Shown here: positions 52,025-60,687 of the stretch, piece after piece | Layout of the letters: the number at the start of each line of letters is the position of its first letter | Position numbering within the stretch: position 1 is the stretch's first letter | Program-made: the position numbers and the translations under genes | The notes under the pieces: model-generated | The model's input: only the letters and a program-made list of their open reading frames with translations | Database searches by the model: none | Told to the model about the DNA's origin: nothing | NCBI RefSeq assembly: GCF_021325795.1 | Contig: NZ_JAHPZX010000004.1 | Location: 744,001 to 808,000, forward strand | Source of the DNA: Bordetella sp. LUAb4 | GTDB taxonomy: Bacteria; Pseudomonadota; Gammaproteobacteria; Burkholderiales; Burkholderiaceae_B | Direction of reading: 5' to 3' | Length of the DNA: 64,000 nucleotides

Positions 52025-54607
52025 TCACGCAGCAATCCTCTTTTCAAATTCCCCGATCCAATCAATGACGACCGAGAGGTCGTTAGCCAGTTCATCAACG
52101 CCGGGAAGATTAGCATCAACCTCATCGGCCTGAGAGTGCTCGAAAATGGAGTATTTAGTCATCATATGATCGACCAGAATACAGTCATCCGCCGTAATTT
52201 TTGACAGCGATCGGATCTGCTGAGTTTGGACTGACCGCCGAAAACGCTCAATTAATCCGTTCAACATGATCTTTTCGACGGACCGTTCGACGAGTATTCG
52301 AAAATCGGCGCAGGCTGCCTTCATATCATTGTCGTAGCTGACATCGGCAGCATCCAAAAGCTTCCGCAAACTAGGTAACCGATGGTCGCGCAACTTCGCG
52401 AATCCTTTATCAGGACGCTCCCGTCTCACATCGAGCGTATCCACTACGCCAACCAGCGTGCCGAGCCGCCGCAGTGATATAAAAGCTCGTGACGGGAATG
52501 CGCCGCCGGTGGCCGCCGCGTTCTTGCTAGCCTTGTCCAAGGCATCTTCCAAAAGCGCCAGTAGCGAAAGTCGATGTGTGAACACGATCACCTGCCGGGT
52601 GCGCGACAGCTCAACTAGCCGATCAGCAACGCGCTCTTCAAACTCTTGGTCGAGGGATGAAATCGGATCGTCGAAAACGAAGGGCGTGGGCTGCCCAGAG
52701 CCCGTTATATCCGCGAGAAAAGCCGCTAGCGCAACGATCCGGCTCTCCCCTTCGCTCAAAACGGCGTGAGCGGCAGCGTTTTGCTTTGTGTCGCGCAGAG
52801 TAAGCGCAAACGAGATCTTGCCTTTGCCCTGCTGCAACGGCTCTGGGCTGACGAGCAGGCGCTTGCCACCAAGCGCTGAAATCTCCGCGAGGAACCGCTC
52901 CTGATACCCCTTTGCAAGTTCCTCGTCCGTGAGATCGTTTTTTTTGCGTGTGAGAGCATTCGTCCCCGTCAAACGGATCGCGTCGTCAATGTTGCCGATG
53001 ATGCCTTTCCGTACAATTTCCGCTTCCAGAGCGGTCTTCTGCTGAGTCATCCATTCGCGCGCGCGAAGCTCTTTCAGCATTTTTTCATGTTCGGCTCTCT
53101 TTCCATCTTTCTGCAACTCGGTGAGGGTTGCCTGTTCTTTTACCAGCGACGCTGTGAGAACGGCTATTCCTTCATCCAGCTGCGCCCAGTCGACGGGCGG
53201 CAAATCCGCGACGACAGCGGCTGTCTCCGCCGCCGCGCGCCGAGTCTGGATACCATCGAGCAAGCGGTCAGCGTCAATCGCCTCCAGCTTCACAAGTCCA
53301 ACATCCAAACGCCATTTATCAGCTGACGGTAATGCAGGCAGTGCCTTGATCAAGGAGTCGCACAGTTTTTCGGCAGTCTTCGCGCCGGTTTCAAGCCCGC
53401 CTTTCACATATGTCTCAAAGCTCGAAAGCCGCGTACAGGCCGCCTCGTCAAGCGGCTGCTGGCATAAGACACATTTATCTTCGTCTTCGACGGCAGGGAA
53501 GGATCTTCCAGGATACGCAAGCTCTTCGGAGTACAGCCTTGCCTGGTCCCACATGAGGCGCCAGCTTTGCTTGCCAACGCCATCGAGTGGCGCATTAGCA
53601 AATACGCGCTCGGCGTCGTCGGTAGCCGCCTTGCGCTTTTCGGCTGCATCACGCCGCGCATTCAGAACTGCGAGCAACGTATTGTCGGACAACGCGTCAC
53701 GCAAGGTCTTCACTTCATTTTCAAGCTGTCTGAGGAGCTCTTTCTGACGCGTCAGTTCCTTCAGGCGACCGGAAATGTCTTGCTGCTTTAGGCTCGTCTC
53801 GATCTTGAGTCGCTCGTCCGCGTCCTCTGCTGTCCAGACGCACGCGGTATCAACGGCAGCCTGAGTTGTTAATGGTTTGATCGTCGACCAGAATCCCGCC
53901 GCTTTTGTCTCGGCGTGGTCCGGCGGCATCAACGGAAGCTTCGTCGGCAACGCGTTTTTCCGTCCGGATAACTCGGTGGCTACGCGTTCTGATATGTCGA
54001 TGAGTTGGGAGATGAATCGCATGCGGCGTGGCTCATATGACGCAACATTTTTGTCGTTCACGTATGACGCCGCGACCGCTGAGTCGAAGACATGGATATG
54101 CCGGAGCTTTGCCGCAGGTCCACCGGCAGCTACCCACGCGACGGATTCGGCTACGCCATTCTGTATCACCACGAATTCTGCCGAAGGTGGAATGGACTTG
54201 GCCAAAAACACGTTGGGAAGAAGATCTGAGCGCGTTCGCGCGCCGCACGCATTTTTCACCAGCCGCGCAAAGCCGGATTTCCCGGCTCCGTTCGGGCCAT
54301 AGACAATCGCGAAATCTTTGTTGCCGAGATCGAGTGCTGCATCCTGGCGGATGGCATTCACTCCATTCACTTTCTCGATCTTAGACAACCTGACATTCAG
54401 TGAAGCCACCGCAGCGGAAAATGCGCCTGCTGGTACCGTCTCGAATATGGCGGCGGGATCTGTTGACGCCTCCGCAAGGCAGAGATCGGCAAGGGCACTT
54501 ATATCCTTGTCTTCCGGCGGACGCTGCGACCCGAGCAACCGGGCTGCTGCCGTTTGCATCCAATGCGGGCGCTCGGCCAGCCATTCTTCGAATGAAGATT
54601 TACTCAT
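52025..54607 (-). CDS. RloC-like ABC ATPase with zinc hook (candidate tRNA nuclease)
   Basis: An 860-aa Rad50/SMC-like protein. Walker A GPNGAGKS is at 104-111; a long coiled coil (about 290-380 and 430-550) flanks a CxxC zinc-hook motif DKCVLCQQPLD (Cys379, Cys382); the signature LSEGESRIVALAAFLADI and Walker B PFVFDDPISSLD (Asp646-Asp647) follow, then the switch VIVFTHR. After the ATPase head, a C-terminal helical domain has FRILVERSVEKIML with Arg770 and Glu774 in RxxxE spacing and downstream His814 and His824. That is the arrangement of the PrrC/RloC anticodon nuclease (HEPN-like) domain. ATG 54607 has GGGGG four bases upstream. A tiny basic protein precedes it. Confidence 0.82.
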   Translation of the reverse strand: MSKSSFEEWLAERPHWMQTAAARLLGSQRPPEDKDISALADLCLAEASTDPAAIFETVPAGAFSAAVASLNVRLSKIEKVNGVNAIRQDAALDLGNKDFAIVYGPNGAGKSGFARLVKNACGARTRSDLLPNVFLAKSIPPSAEFVVIQNGVAESVAWVAAGGPAAKLRHIHVFDSAVAASYVNDKNVASYEPRRMRFISQLIDISERVATELSGRKNALPTKLPLMPPDHAETKAAGFWSTIKPLTTQAAVDTACVWTAEDADERLKIETSLKQQDISGRLKELTRQKELLRQLENEVKTLRDALSDNTLLAVLNARRDAAEKRKAATDDAERVFANAPLDGVGKQSWRLMWDQARLYSEELAYPGRSFPAVEDEDKCVLCQQPLDEAACTRLSSFETYVKGGLETGAKTAEKLCDSLIKALPALPSADKWRLDVGLVKLEAIDADRLLDGIQTRRAAAETAAVVADLPPVDWAQLDEGIAVLTASLVKEQATLTELQKDGKRAEHEKMLKELRAREWMTQQKTALEAEIVRKGIIGNIDDAIRLTGTNALTRKKNDLTDEELAKGYQERFLAEISALGGKRLLVSPEPLQQGKGKISFALTLRDTKQNAAAHAVLSEGESRIVALAAFLADITGSGQPTPFVFDDPISSLDQEFEERVADRLVELSRTRQVIVFTHRLSLLALLEDALDKASKNAAATGGAFPSRAFISLRRLGTLVGVVDTLDVRRERPDKGFAKLRDHRLPSLRKLLDAADVSYDNDMKAACADFRILVERSVEKIMLNGLIERFRRSVQTQQIRSLSKITADDCILVDHMMTKYSIFEHSQADEVDANLPGVDELANDLSVVIDWIGEFEKRIAA

Positions 54608-54653
54608 CTTACCCCCATACAGTTCCGACATCGGCACAGCGAGCCGAACCGCG

Positions 54654-54800
54654 TCACCACAATTTTATTTTCGATTTCGCCTTTGTCGCGCCGTTACGCC
54701 CCGACGAGTTAGAAGCAGCGACCTCTTTTTCGTTTTTCGAGGATTTGGGATCCCGAAAAATCTTCGCCGCGTCTGACACGGCTTTTTTGCCTGTTGCCAT
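54654..54800 (-). CDS. Small basic protein upstream of the RloC-like gene
   Basis: A 48-aa protein (MATGKKAVSDAAKIFRDP, then a KSSKNEKEVAASNSSGRNGATKAKSKIKLW-type basic tail). The AVSDAAKIFRDPKSSK pattern recalls the small proteins of accessory regions with K-A-V-S-x-A-x-x-x-L-R-D-P-x-x-S-K. ATG 54800 is preceded by CAGAGG; the longer frame upstream (to 54944) has no such site. It ends 46 bases before the RloC-like gene and is probably co-transcribed. It could be an antitoxin or regulator for the nuclease. Confidence 0.68.
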   Translation of the reverse strand: MATGKKAVSDAAKIFRDPKSSKNEKEVAASNSSGRNGATKAKSKIKLW

Positions 54801-55339
54801 GGTTGCCTCTGTGAGTGTTTTTATTAGGTCGGCGTTACCGACTTGCGATATCGTATAAAGATGACCGCGCAATTTCAAGATGCTGTTTTCCCGCCACGTC
54901 CTAACGCGACCCAAACAATTAGGCGAAGATCTCGACGGCGGCAAAAGCTAGCAGACGCATACCGCGAGCGCATGGCATGGCCCGACGTCACGACGGATAT
55001 ATTGCGCTTGTTGCAGCGCGCGCTTGGTTTGGTTGCGAGAAGGACCGCAATCGGCCAGTTTGAGTTATTCAGGCCACTTCGACGCCAGTCCGTTGTCACA
55101 CCGATATAAGACATTCACACGCAGCGCTGCCGTCAGCAGGATCAGTATGAGCCGTGCTGGGGAGCGCTGGTTCTGGTGGTTCGTTGGGCCCATAACACGC
55201 TAATGTCGTTGCGCGGTCGCGGTATAGTTCCGGCGCGACGGGTAGTCTCCCCATCACTGTCAGGCGAATTAACTGAGGCTCTACGATAGGTATTGGAAGT
55301 CAGGCCACGAGCTGGTGCAATAGTGAGGAAGAATTGAAG
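54801..55339. other. Divergent intergenic region, 539 bp
   Basis: Contains the promoters of the RloC-like operon (minus) and the RES gene (plus). No tRNA, attachment site or other gene is visible; an 88-residue plus-strand frame at 54843 has no coherent protein character. Confidence 0.5.
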
Positions 55340-56572
55340 ATGAGAAGGATTGCGGTCGAGATCGAGGACACGGGGCCGTTTATATGCCGTGTGTGCGTCA
55401 TGGACCCGACCCTGCAGGCCATGATGATGGAGGCAAGCGGACGTTTATGCTGTTCATGCGGCCGTACCACTGATGCGGGGAACCTGCGTGTTCTGGTCCG
55501 AGTTGCCGGGAGTATGTTTCGCGACCGATTCGAGGAATTCGACGATACATATCATGATTATCGGCATGGTCTGACCCTTTCCCAGGCCTTAGGACAAATC
55601 TTGACTATTGAGGATGAGGGTGCTTGCGATGTGGCCGCCCGATACTATCGTGAGGTATGTCCTGCTGCTGACCGGAAGTTCTTCGCACCGGGCATGCGGT
55701 ACAAAAGTAAGCGATTAAGGTTTGACGAGCCAGAGCATGAGCAGATCTTTGCGGAGCAGCGCTGGACCGAGCAGACACGAAATTTTAAGCATTCGAGGCG
55801 CTATTTTAATAACGAAGCAAAGGCGTTTTTTTCGACACTTTTTAACGTGGCGCTGGAAGCAAAGAATCGATCACTGTTCGGCCCTCAGCTTGCCGCCATT
55901 CGAGTGCTTGGGGCGGGGGAGACAATTATCCGGGCGAGACGCGTCGCAGGCGCAGATATCTCTGCACTGAAGGAATCGATTCTGGCCGACCCGAAGGTCC
56001 AACTTGGGGCGCCGCCGCCGACAATTTCGAAGCAGAATCGCATGAATCCGGCAGGCATACCATTGTTTTATGGTGCCAAGAGTGTTCAGACGGCGATTTC
56101 CGAGGTCCGCCCTTCAATCGGCGACGAGGTCGCCATCTGTAAATTTCAGACGACACGGGATCTCAAATTGTTCGACTTTTCCCGTTTCGATCTGCCGTTA
56201 GAGCGTCAGATGACGAGTCACTGGCGCGATGATTATGACAGACGGGAAGAGGCACTGGTAATGCTGAAATATCTGCATCGTCTGATTGCCCAGCCGGTGC
56301 GTACAGAGGAAACGGATTACATCATGACCCAGGCAATGGCGGAGTTTCTGCATTATGAAGTCGAGGGTGGATTCGACGGCATCACCTTTGGATCGGTGCA
56401 GGATGAGGGCGGAAGAAACTATGCCATTTTCGACGAACCGGACAGGCAGATCGTGGAATTTCCGCTTGAGCCGTTCGGCACACCGATTTTTCATCGGGTT
56501 CAGAAAGTGGAATTTCATGGTACGTGGACGCAGCCGCATCCAGTCATTAACGCTCACGACAGCGAATCGTAG
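55340..56572 (+). CDS. RES-domain protein with HEPN-associated N-terminus
   Basis: A 410-aa protein. An N-terminal zinc-like cysteine set (FICRVC and LCCSCGRT) and a DYRHGLTLSQALGQIL helix resemble the HEPN/RES N-terminal module. The C-terminal part is a RES domain: IIRARRV, MNPAGIPLFYGAKSVQTAISEVRPSIGDEVAICKF (with the conserved Arg, Tyr and Glu), DYIMTQAMAEFLHYEVEGGFDGITFGSV and NYAIFD. RES proteins are NAD+-degrading toxins, usually paired with an Xre antitoxin, which is absent here. Such Zn-plus-RES fusions are typical of defence or prophage-linked loci. GAGGAAG precedes the ATG; a TTG two codons upstream is an alternative. Confidence 0.87.
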   Translation: MRRIAVEIEDTGPFICRVCVMDPTLQAMMMEASGRLCCSCGRTTDAGNLRVLVRVAGSMFRDRFEEFDDTYHDYRHGLTLSQALGQILTIEDEGACDVAARYYREVCPAADRKFFAPGMRYKSKRLRFDEPEHEQIFAEQRWTEQTRNFKHSRRYFNNEAKAFFSTLFNVALEAKNRSLFGPQLAAIRVLGAGETIIRARRVAGADISALKESILADPKVQLGAPPPTISKQNRMNPAGIPLFYGAKSVQTAISEVRPSIGDEVAICKFQTTRDLKLFDFSRFDLPLERQMTSHWRDDYDRREEALVMLKYLHRLIAQPVRTEETDYIMTQAMAEFLHYEVEGGFDGITFGSVQDEGGRNYAIFDEPDRQIVEFPLEPFGTPIFHRVQKVEFHGTWTQPHPVINAHDSES

Positions 56573-56770
56573 CCGCTGTTTATTCGGTTGGACTTGCCTT
56601 TCTCAGACTTGCTCGTCGAGTCGGGAACGTCTGCTCTGGGCGACTTTGAGGCACGCATGGGTATATGTCGAAGACCAGAAAAGGGTCGGAGCCGGTCATT
56701 CATCACCGCGCACCTCCGCTTACAACCCGATGCCAATGCGCCTACCTGCCCAGATCATGTGAGCGGCGGG

Positions 56771-57256
56771 CTACAGGAACCCGATCGATCTGCCGGCGAC
56801 CAGGCAGCCAGTCCACAACAGCAGTGAGACGGCGGCCCGGCAGCGCAGCGCGGTGGACGGGCAGTCTCCCTGTAATACCTGCCCCCATGCCCCGCCCCGG
56901 CGCACGAACCAAGCGTTGATCGTGCCCGCGCCCAACAAGCCCATCTTCACCAAAAATGCCGGATTTTGCAGGTATTCCTGCGCCCGCACGGTGAACAATG
57001 TGGCGCCAGTCAGTACGGCCAGCGCAAGGCCGACCGCGGCCGTGCGCGCCAGCACCGGCGCCAGGACCGCCAAGGAAGTGGGCTTGAGGACGCCGAGCAG
57101 CCGCAGGTCCAGCGGAACAATTGAACCGATCAACAGGCCGATGGCGCCGATATGGGCGGCGTTGACCAAAAGATAGAGCGTGCTGGACCGTCGCAGCCAC
57201 AGCGCCGGCGGCAGGGCCGTAAGCTGTTCCAGGGCCAGCCGAAGCAGTTCGGGCAT
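56771..57256 (-). CDS. DUF2214/CopD-like membrane protein
   Basis: A 161-aa protein with four hydrophobic helices (STLYLLVNAAHIGAIGLLIGSIVPLDLRLLG, VLAPVLARTAAVGLALAVLTGATLF, a segment with FLVKMGLLGAGTINAWFVRR, and AVSLLLWTGCLVAGRSIGFL). The pattern VNAAHIGAIGLLIGSIVPLDLRLLG with the His and the LxGxxL repeat is that of the DUF2214/DUF6644 and CopD-like groups. It starts 17 bases after the DUF6152-like gene, so the two form an operon. A copper or haem link is known for CopD but cannot be shown here. Confidence 0.75.
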   Translation of the reverse strand: MPELLRLALEQLTALPPALWLRRSSTLYLLVNAAHIGAIGLLIGSIVPLDLRLLGVLKPTSLAVLAPVLARTAAVGLALAVLTGATLFTVRAQEYLQNPAFLVKMGLLGAGTINAWFVRRGGAWGQVLQGDCPSTALRCRAAVSLLLWTGCLVAGRSIGFL

Positions 57257-57273
57257 GGCTGAAAGCCGTGGGT

Positions 57274-57660
57274 TCAGGGTTTCTTAATGCGGCTGGGATA
57301 AATGTCGTAGGTCTTGCCGCCCACCATGATCTGGACAGCCTTCATGCGCTTGTTGGCGGCGTCCTGGTCGCGGTTGCCAATGGCGGTAATGGCATCGCCC
57401 GGCTTGGCAGAACCCTCGACGAATCCCGCTTCCTTCGTCTGGGTGGGATTGCCCAGTTCGACCACCCAGACACCGTCTTTGGCTCGAACCCTCAACGTGG
57501 GATGGGGCGGCGCGACCTGCACCTGTTCGACCGTGCCTTGCAAGGTCATCTGTTCGGATTCCGCCCAAGACCAACCGTGATGCGCCATGGCCCTGGGGGC
57601 CACTGCCGACAGCGCGGACAGCGCCAGCCCTGCTAATAACGCGCGAATGGATAGCTTCAT
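57274..57660 (-). CDS. DUF6152-like periplasmic protein
   Basis: A 128-aa exported protein (signal MKLSIRALLAGLALSALSAVAPRAMA). The mature part starts HHGWSWAESEQMTLQGTVEQVQVAPPHPTLRVRAKDGVWVVELGNPTQTKEAG, with the two leading His and the H.GW..E pattern of DUF6152 proteins, and ends in a small OB-like strand pair (VQIMVGGKTYDIYPSRI). These are found next to CopD/DUF2214-type proteins. AGGAG eight bases before ATG 57660 fixes the start. Confidence 0.82.
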   Translation of the reverse strand: MKLSIRALLAGLALSALSAVAPRAMAHHGWSWAESEQMTLQGTVEQVQVAPPHPTLRVRAKDGVWVVELGNPTQTKEAGFVEGSAKPGDAITAIGNRDQDAANKRMKAVQIMVGGKTYDIYPSRIKKP

Positions 57661-58353
57661 GTCGATGCTCCTCGGTTGCGGTTGGACTGTCGCCATGGCC
57701 GCAGCGTGGCGGCCAGCGAGCCAAGCATAGCAGCGGAACAACAATTCCTGCCACGCACAGCGGCTATACCCAGCCCCTGCACAAACCCGCGCCCCAAAAA
57801 GCCGTCCTAAACTCCGAACCAACCCATCAAGGATGGCCATGGGCTTGTCGCAAAGCTGGCAGTCCTCCGGCGTGGTGCAACCCGCCCGCCGCGTTGATCC
57901 ACACCGCGGACACATATGCTCCAAAATCGAGACCGGCTAGGCTAATGGGTTCGCCGGATCCTTACTGTTGATCAGCACGGGACGTGCACTGTGAAGGGTA
58001 AGGAAGGCTTTAGTGCCGCCAACGCGTTCCCCTGAACCCAAGTTCCGGTTGACGCCGGCGCAGAACAGCATAGAATTCCGGCAGGTTGGTGATGGCTTCC
58101 AATGGGCGCTCGCGTCTACGACCCATCATGTAATACCTGTAGTACGCACCCCGGCCTTGAGCCGGGGATTTCATTTGCAGGGATAGAAATGCCCTGCCCC
58201 ATACTTTCGGGCCATACAACATGCGCAGCCCGTTGCGCGCAATATGGCAGCTTGCAATTCACACTGCCCATCGAACCTGCAGGTCGCACCTCTAGTAGCG
58301 CTGGCTCGTTTCGTACCGACATAGTTCGGCTCTTTTCAGAGCCGTTGGCATAT
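57661..58353. other. Intergenic region, 693 bp
   Basis: No gene is supported. Read upstream of the DUF6152-like start on the minus strand, the frame contains CPRCGSTRRAGCTTPEDCQLCDKPM, a Cys-rich (zinc-ribbon-like) stretch, which may be a broken small gene. At 58149-58167, CCCCGGC-CTTGA-GCCGGGG followed by ATTTCATTT is a hairpin that could be a terminator or the end of an IS200/IS605-type element; no transposase is near. Another minus-strand stretch (ITNLPEFYAVLRRRQPELGF) near 58020-58100 also looks like a gene fragment. Confidence 0.45.
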
Positions 58354-58848
58354 TTATGCCAAGCGCTCAATTAGCTTCCTATGCTGTGGCCAGTCTTTCA
58401 GAAGAACGTCTGCCTGCGCGATCTCGAACTCCTCAAACTCAAAGCCAGGAGCTACGGTGCAGCCGACCAAGCTATAGCCCTCTGCGACCGAGCACTCCGC
58501 GGCGAACCACTCGCCTGCTGGAACCAGCGCCTGAAAATCCGCTCCATCGTGCTCCAACGGATTACCGAGGCGGAAGACCTTCAGCTCTCCCTCCGGCAGA
58601 AGCACGTACACATTCAACGGTGCACCATCGTAAAAGTGCCACATCTCATCCGATCTGATTCGGTGCCATGTCGACCTTTCCTTTCCACGAAGCAGGTAAT
58701 AGATGGCAGTGGCAGCAGAACGTGTCGAATCGCCGTGCGAGCGCTTGACACGCTCTTGGCTGCGATAGGTCTCCCTGAAATGCCCCCCTTCCGGATGCGG
58801 TTGAAGCGCCAGGCGCGAAATCAGTTCTTCGGGGCTTGTTTTGAGCAT
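58354..58848 (-). CDS. Cupin-fold DUF985 protein
   Basis: A 164-aa single-domain cupin: LQPHPEGGHFRETYRS, AIYYLLRGKERSTWHRIRSDEMWHFYDGAPLNVYVLLPEG, LVPAGEWFAAECSVAEGYSLVGCTVAPGFEFEEFE. This is the DUF985 layout, in which EGGHFRETYRS and EMWHFYDGAPL are signature blocks. The family is of unknown function; the His/Glu set may bind a metal. The ribosome site is weak. It lies about 100 bases upstream of the end of the SDR gene and is on the same strand. Confidence 0.9.
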   Translation of the reverse strand: MLKTSPEELISRLALQPHPEGGHFRETYRSQERVKRSHGDSTRSAATAIYYLLRGKERSTWHRIRSDEMWHFYDGAPLNVYVLLPEGELKVFRLGNPLEHDGADFQALVPAGEWFAAECSVAEGYSLVGCTVAPGFEFEEFEIAQADVLLKDWPQHRKLIERLA

Positions 58849-58947
58849 CGTATCGTGTGATCGAAGAGGGTCGGAGCAAGGGCTGATCAGGATGCCGCAA
58901 CGCTTGGAGTGGTCAGCCAGCCCGTGCGCATCATCCAGGCAATGGTC

Positions 58948-59739
58948 TTACAGACTATCGACCACGCCGCCGTCGACCCGCAGCGACGCGCCGCTGGTGG
59001 CACTGGCCTGTTCCGAGCAGGCGTAGACGATCATGTTGGCGACCTCTTCCACCGTCGCCAATCGCTGGATCAGCGAAGTGGGACGATGAGCCATGACGAA
59101 GGCCTTGCCTACTTCTTCCAATGACTTCCCGGTCTTGCTGACTTCGTCCTTGAGCATGTCGGCAACGCCCTCGGAAAGCGTCGGGCCGGGCAACACGGAA
59201 TTGACTGTGACCCCCGTACCCGCCATACGTTTGGCCAAACCGCGCGCGATGGCCGTGCAGGCGGTCTTCGTCATGCCGTAATGGATCATGTCCGACGGAA
59301 TGTTGAAGCCCGATTCGGAGGATAGGAAAATCACCCGCCCCCGACCCTTGGTCTGCATCCCGGGCACATAGGCACGCGAGAGCCGTACACCCGACATGAC
59401 GTTGACATCGAAAAACCGCGTCCATTCGCTATCAGGAATTTCGAAGAAATCCTGCGGCCCAAAGATGCCGACGTTGTTCACCAGCACGTCGCAGGCTGGA
59501 TAAGCCGCGAGCAATGCGTCGCAGCCCGAGGCTGTGGCCAAGTCACCAGCAAAGCCAAGAACCTCGGCACCAGGCACTGCGGCCTCCACTTCGGCAATGG
59601 CGGCATCGACATCCTGCTGGTTACGTCCGTTGATGACCACCGTGGCGCCGGTGGCTGCGAGGCCCTTCGCAGTCGCGAAACCTATGCCCTTGGTCGAGCC
59701 CGTAACAATGGCCGTCTTACCAGTCAGATCGATTTTCAT
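58948..59739 (-). CDS. SDR-family oxidoreductase
   Basis: A 263-aa short-chain dehydrogenase: TGSTKGIG (13-20), NNVG (88-91), Ser140/141 and Tyr154-x3-Lys158 (YGMTK). The GSTKGIG turn and INGRNQQ after strand 2 favour NADP. It is most like the generic oxidoreductases of the YohF/YgfF-like group; the substrate is not readable. It is 209 bases upstream of the cupin gene on the same strand. Confidence 0.9.
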   Translation of the reverse strand: MKIDLTGKTAIVTGSTKGIGFATAKGLAATGATVVINGRNQQDVDAAIAEVEAAVPGAEVLGFAGDLATASGCDALLAAYPACDVLVNNVGIFGPQDFFEIPDSEWTRFFDVNVMSGVRLSRAYVPGMQTKGRGRVIFLSSESGFNIPSDMIHYGMTKTACTAIARGLAKRMAGTGVTVNSVLPGPTLSEGVADMLKDEVSKTGKSLEEVGKAFVMAHRPTSLIQRLATVEEVANMIVYACSEQASATSGASLRVDGGVVDSL

Positions 59740-59980
59740 AACGCTTGCTCCTTGAGTGATTTAGCGGTCACCAACGGCAGCCGCAGAGGTCGGATCCGTC
59801 CGATTTGGTCGTCAAGATGATGAGCGGACGCCAGTGGCTGATATTCTGAGTCATGCGTTCGCCGCAAGCCCGTGGCATGCACCCCACAAACTCGCCACTT
59901 GCATGTCGGGCTCTGGCTTGTCCGCTGTGTGTGCAAGATATGCGGAATCATGCTCGAAAGTAAAGACAAGTCTCATCCCT

Positions 59981-60610
59981 ATGGCCCTTCGCATGAATAT
60001 CAAGAATGACATCTGCGCTCTATTCGAGGCCTACCAAGATGAACATGGAGTTCTGAGGGTAGTCACCCCCCTCGAATACTCTGGAACCAGTGATCGCGTT
60101 ATTGTCCGGGTCCGCCCCTCTGCATCAGGCTTTCGAATCGATGACAACGGGGAAGCGGCGTTCTTGGCAAGTCTCGCCGGAGGCGACATGGGAGCACGCC
60201 CGGTTCAACGTTGGATCGAGGATCTTCGTGGAACCTCCTCAGTGAGCTGGGAAGATGAGACTCTCATTGCTCAAGTAAATGACGAACGACTGGTCGCCCC
60301 GTACATCTTTAGCGTCGCCGAGGCAGCACAGCAGCTATACGTACTCGCCACCGCCCTTCCAGAAAAATCCATGCGCAACGTCATTGTCGGGTCATCAGCC
60401 TGCTCAAGACAAAAATACGCGAGCTACGTCGCTATGAAGAACCAAGCCGACCAGCCCGACGACGACAATCCGGAATGGACAGACGAGACGACCGCACGCG
60501 CTGATCGTATCGACGACCTGCCGCAATCACTGCAAGACAAATTGCGGCGAGCCGTTCATCCACATAATGCACCTACGCCCGACGCAACAACAAAAAACCC
60601 GCGCCATTAA
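59981..60610 (+). CDS. DUF1828-like protein
   Basis: A 209-aa protein. The start of the conserved part (MNIKNDICALFEAYQDEHGVLRVVTPLEYSGTSDRVIVRVRPSASGFRIDDNGEAAFLASLAGGDM) fits the DUF1828 pattern of proteins found mostly on mobile or prophage DNA, with unknown role. The C-terminal third is acidic and unstructured. ATG 59981 and 59993 are both in frame and neither has a clear ribosome site; earlier codons are unlikely. Its stop codon lies inside a rho-independent terminator hairpin. Confidence 0.7.
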   Translation: MALRMNIKNDICALFEAYQDEHGVLRVVTPLEYSGTSDRVIVRVRPSASGFRIDDNGEAAFLASLAGGDMGARPVQRWIEDLRGTSSVSWEDETLIAQVNDERLVAPYIFSVAEAAQQLYVLATALPEKSMRNVIVGSSACSRQKYASYVAMKNQADQPDDDNPEWTDETTARADRIDDLPQSLQDKLRRAVHPHNAPTPDATTKNPRH

Positions 60611-60624
60611 GGACGCGGGCTTTT
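60598..60624. terminator. Bidirectional rho-independent terminator
   Basis: Stem CCCGCG (60598-60603) / CGCGGG (60614-60619), flanked by AAAAAA on the left and CTTTT on the right. It contains the TAA stop (60608-60610) of the DUF1828-like gene in its loop side and serves the convergent gdhA gene on the minus strand. Confidence 0.8.
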
Positions 60625-60687
60625 CGAAACCAATCACCGCGTCAGCCGCCGCAACCGCGCGACCAACGCTTGACCGTCACCTTCCCA

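Noticed and set aside
54843-55109. An 88-residue plus-strand frame between the RloC-like and RES genes
   Set aside because: No start signal and an Arg-rich random composition.
57661-57924. Cys-rich extension upstream of the DUF6152-like gene read as its N-terminus
   Set aside because: The gene has its own signal peptide and ribosome site at 57660; the Cys-rich part may be a separate broken gene but cannot be shown.
58149-58176. GC hairpin taken as the end of an IS200/IS605-type element
   Set aside because: The shape is similar, but there is no transposase, second end or target pattern, so only an unnamed hairpin is reported.
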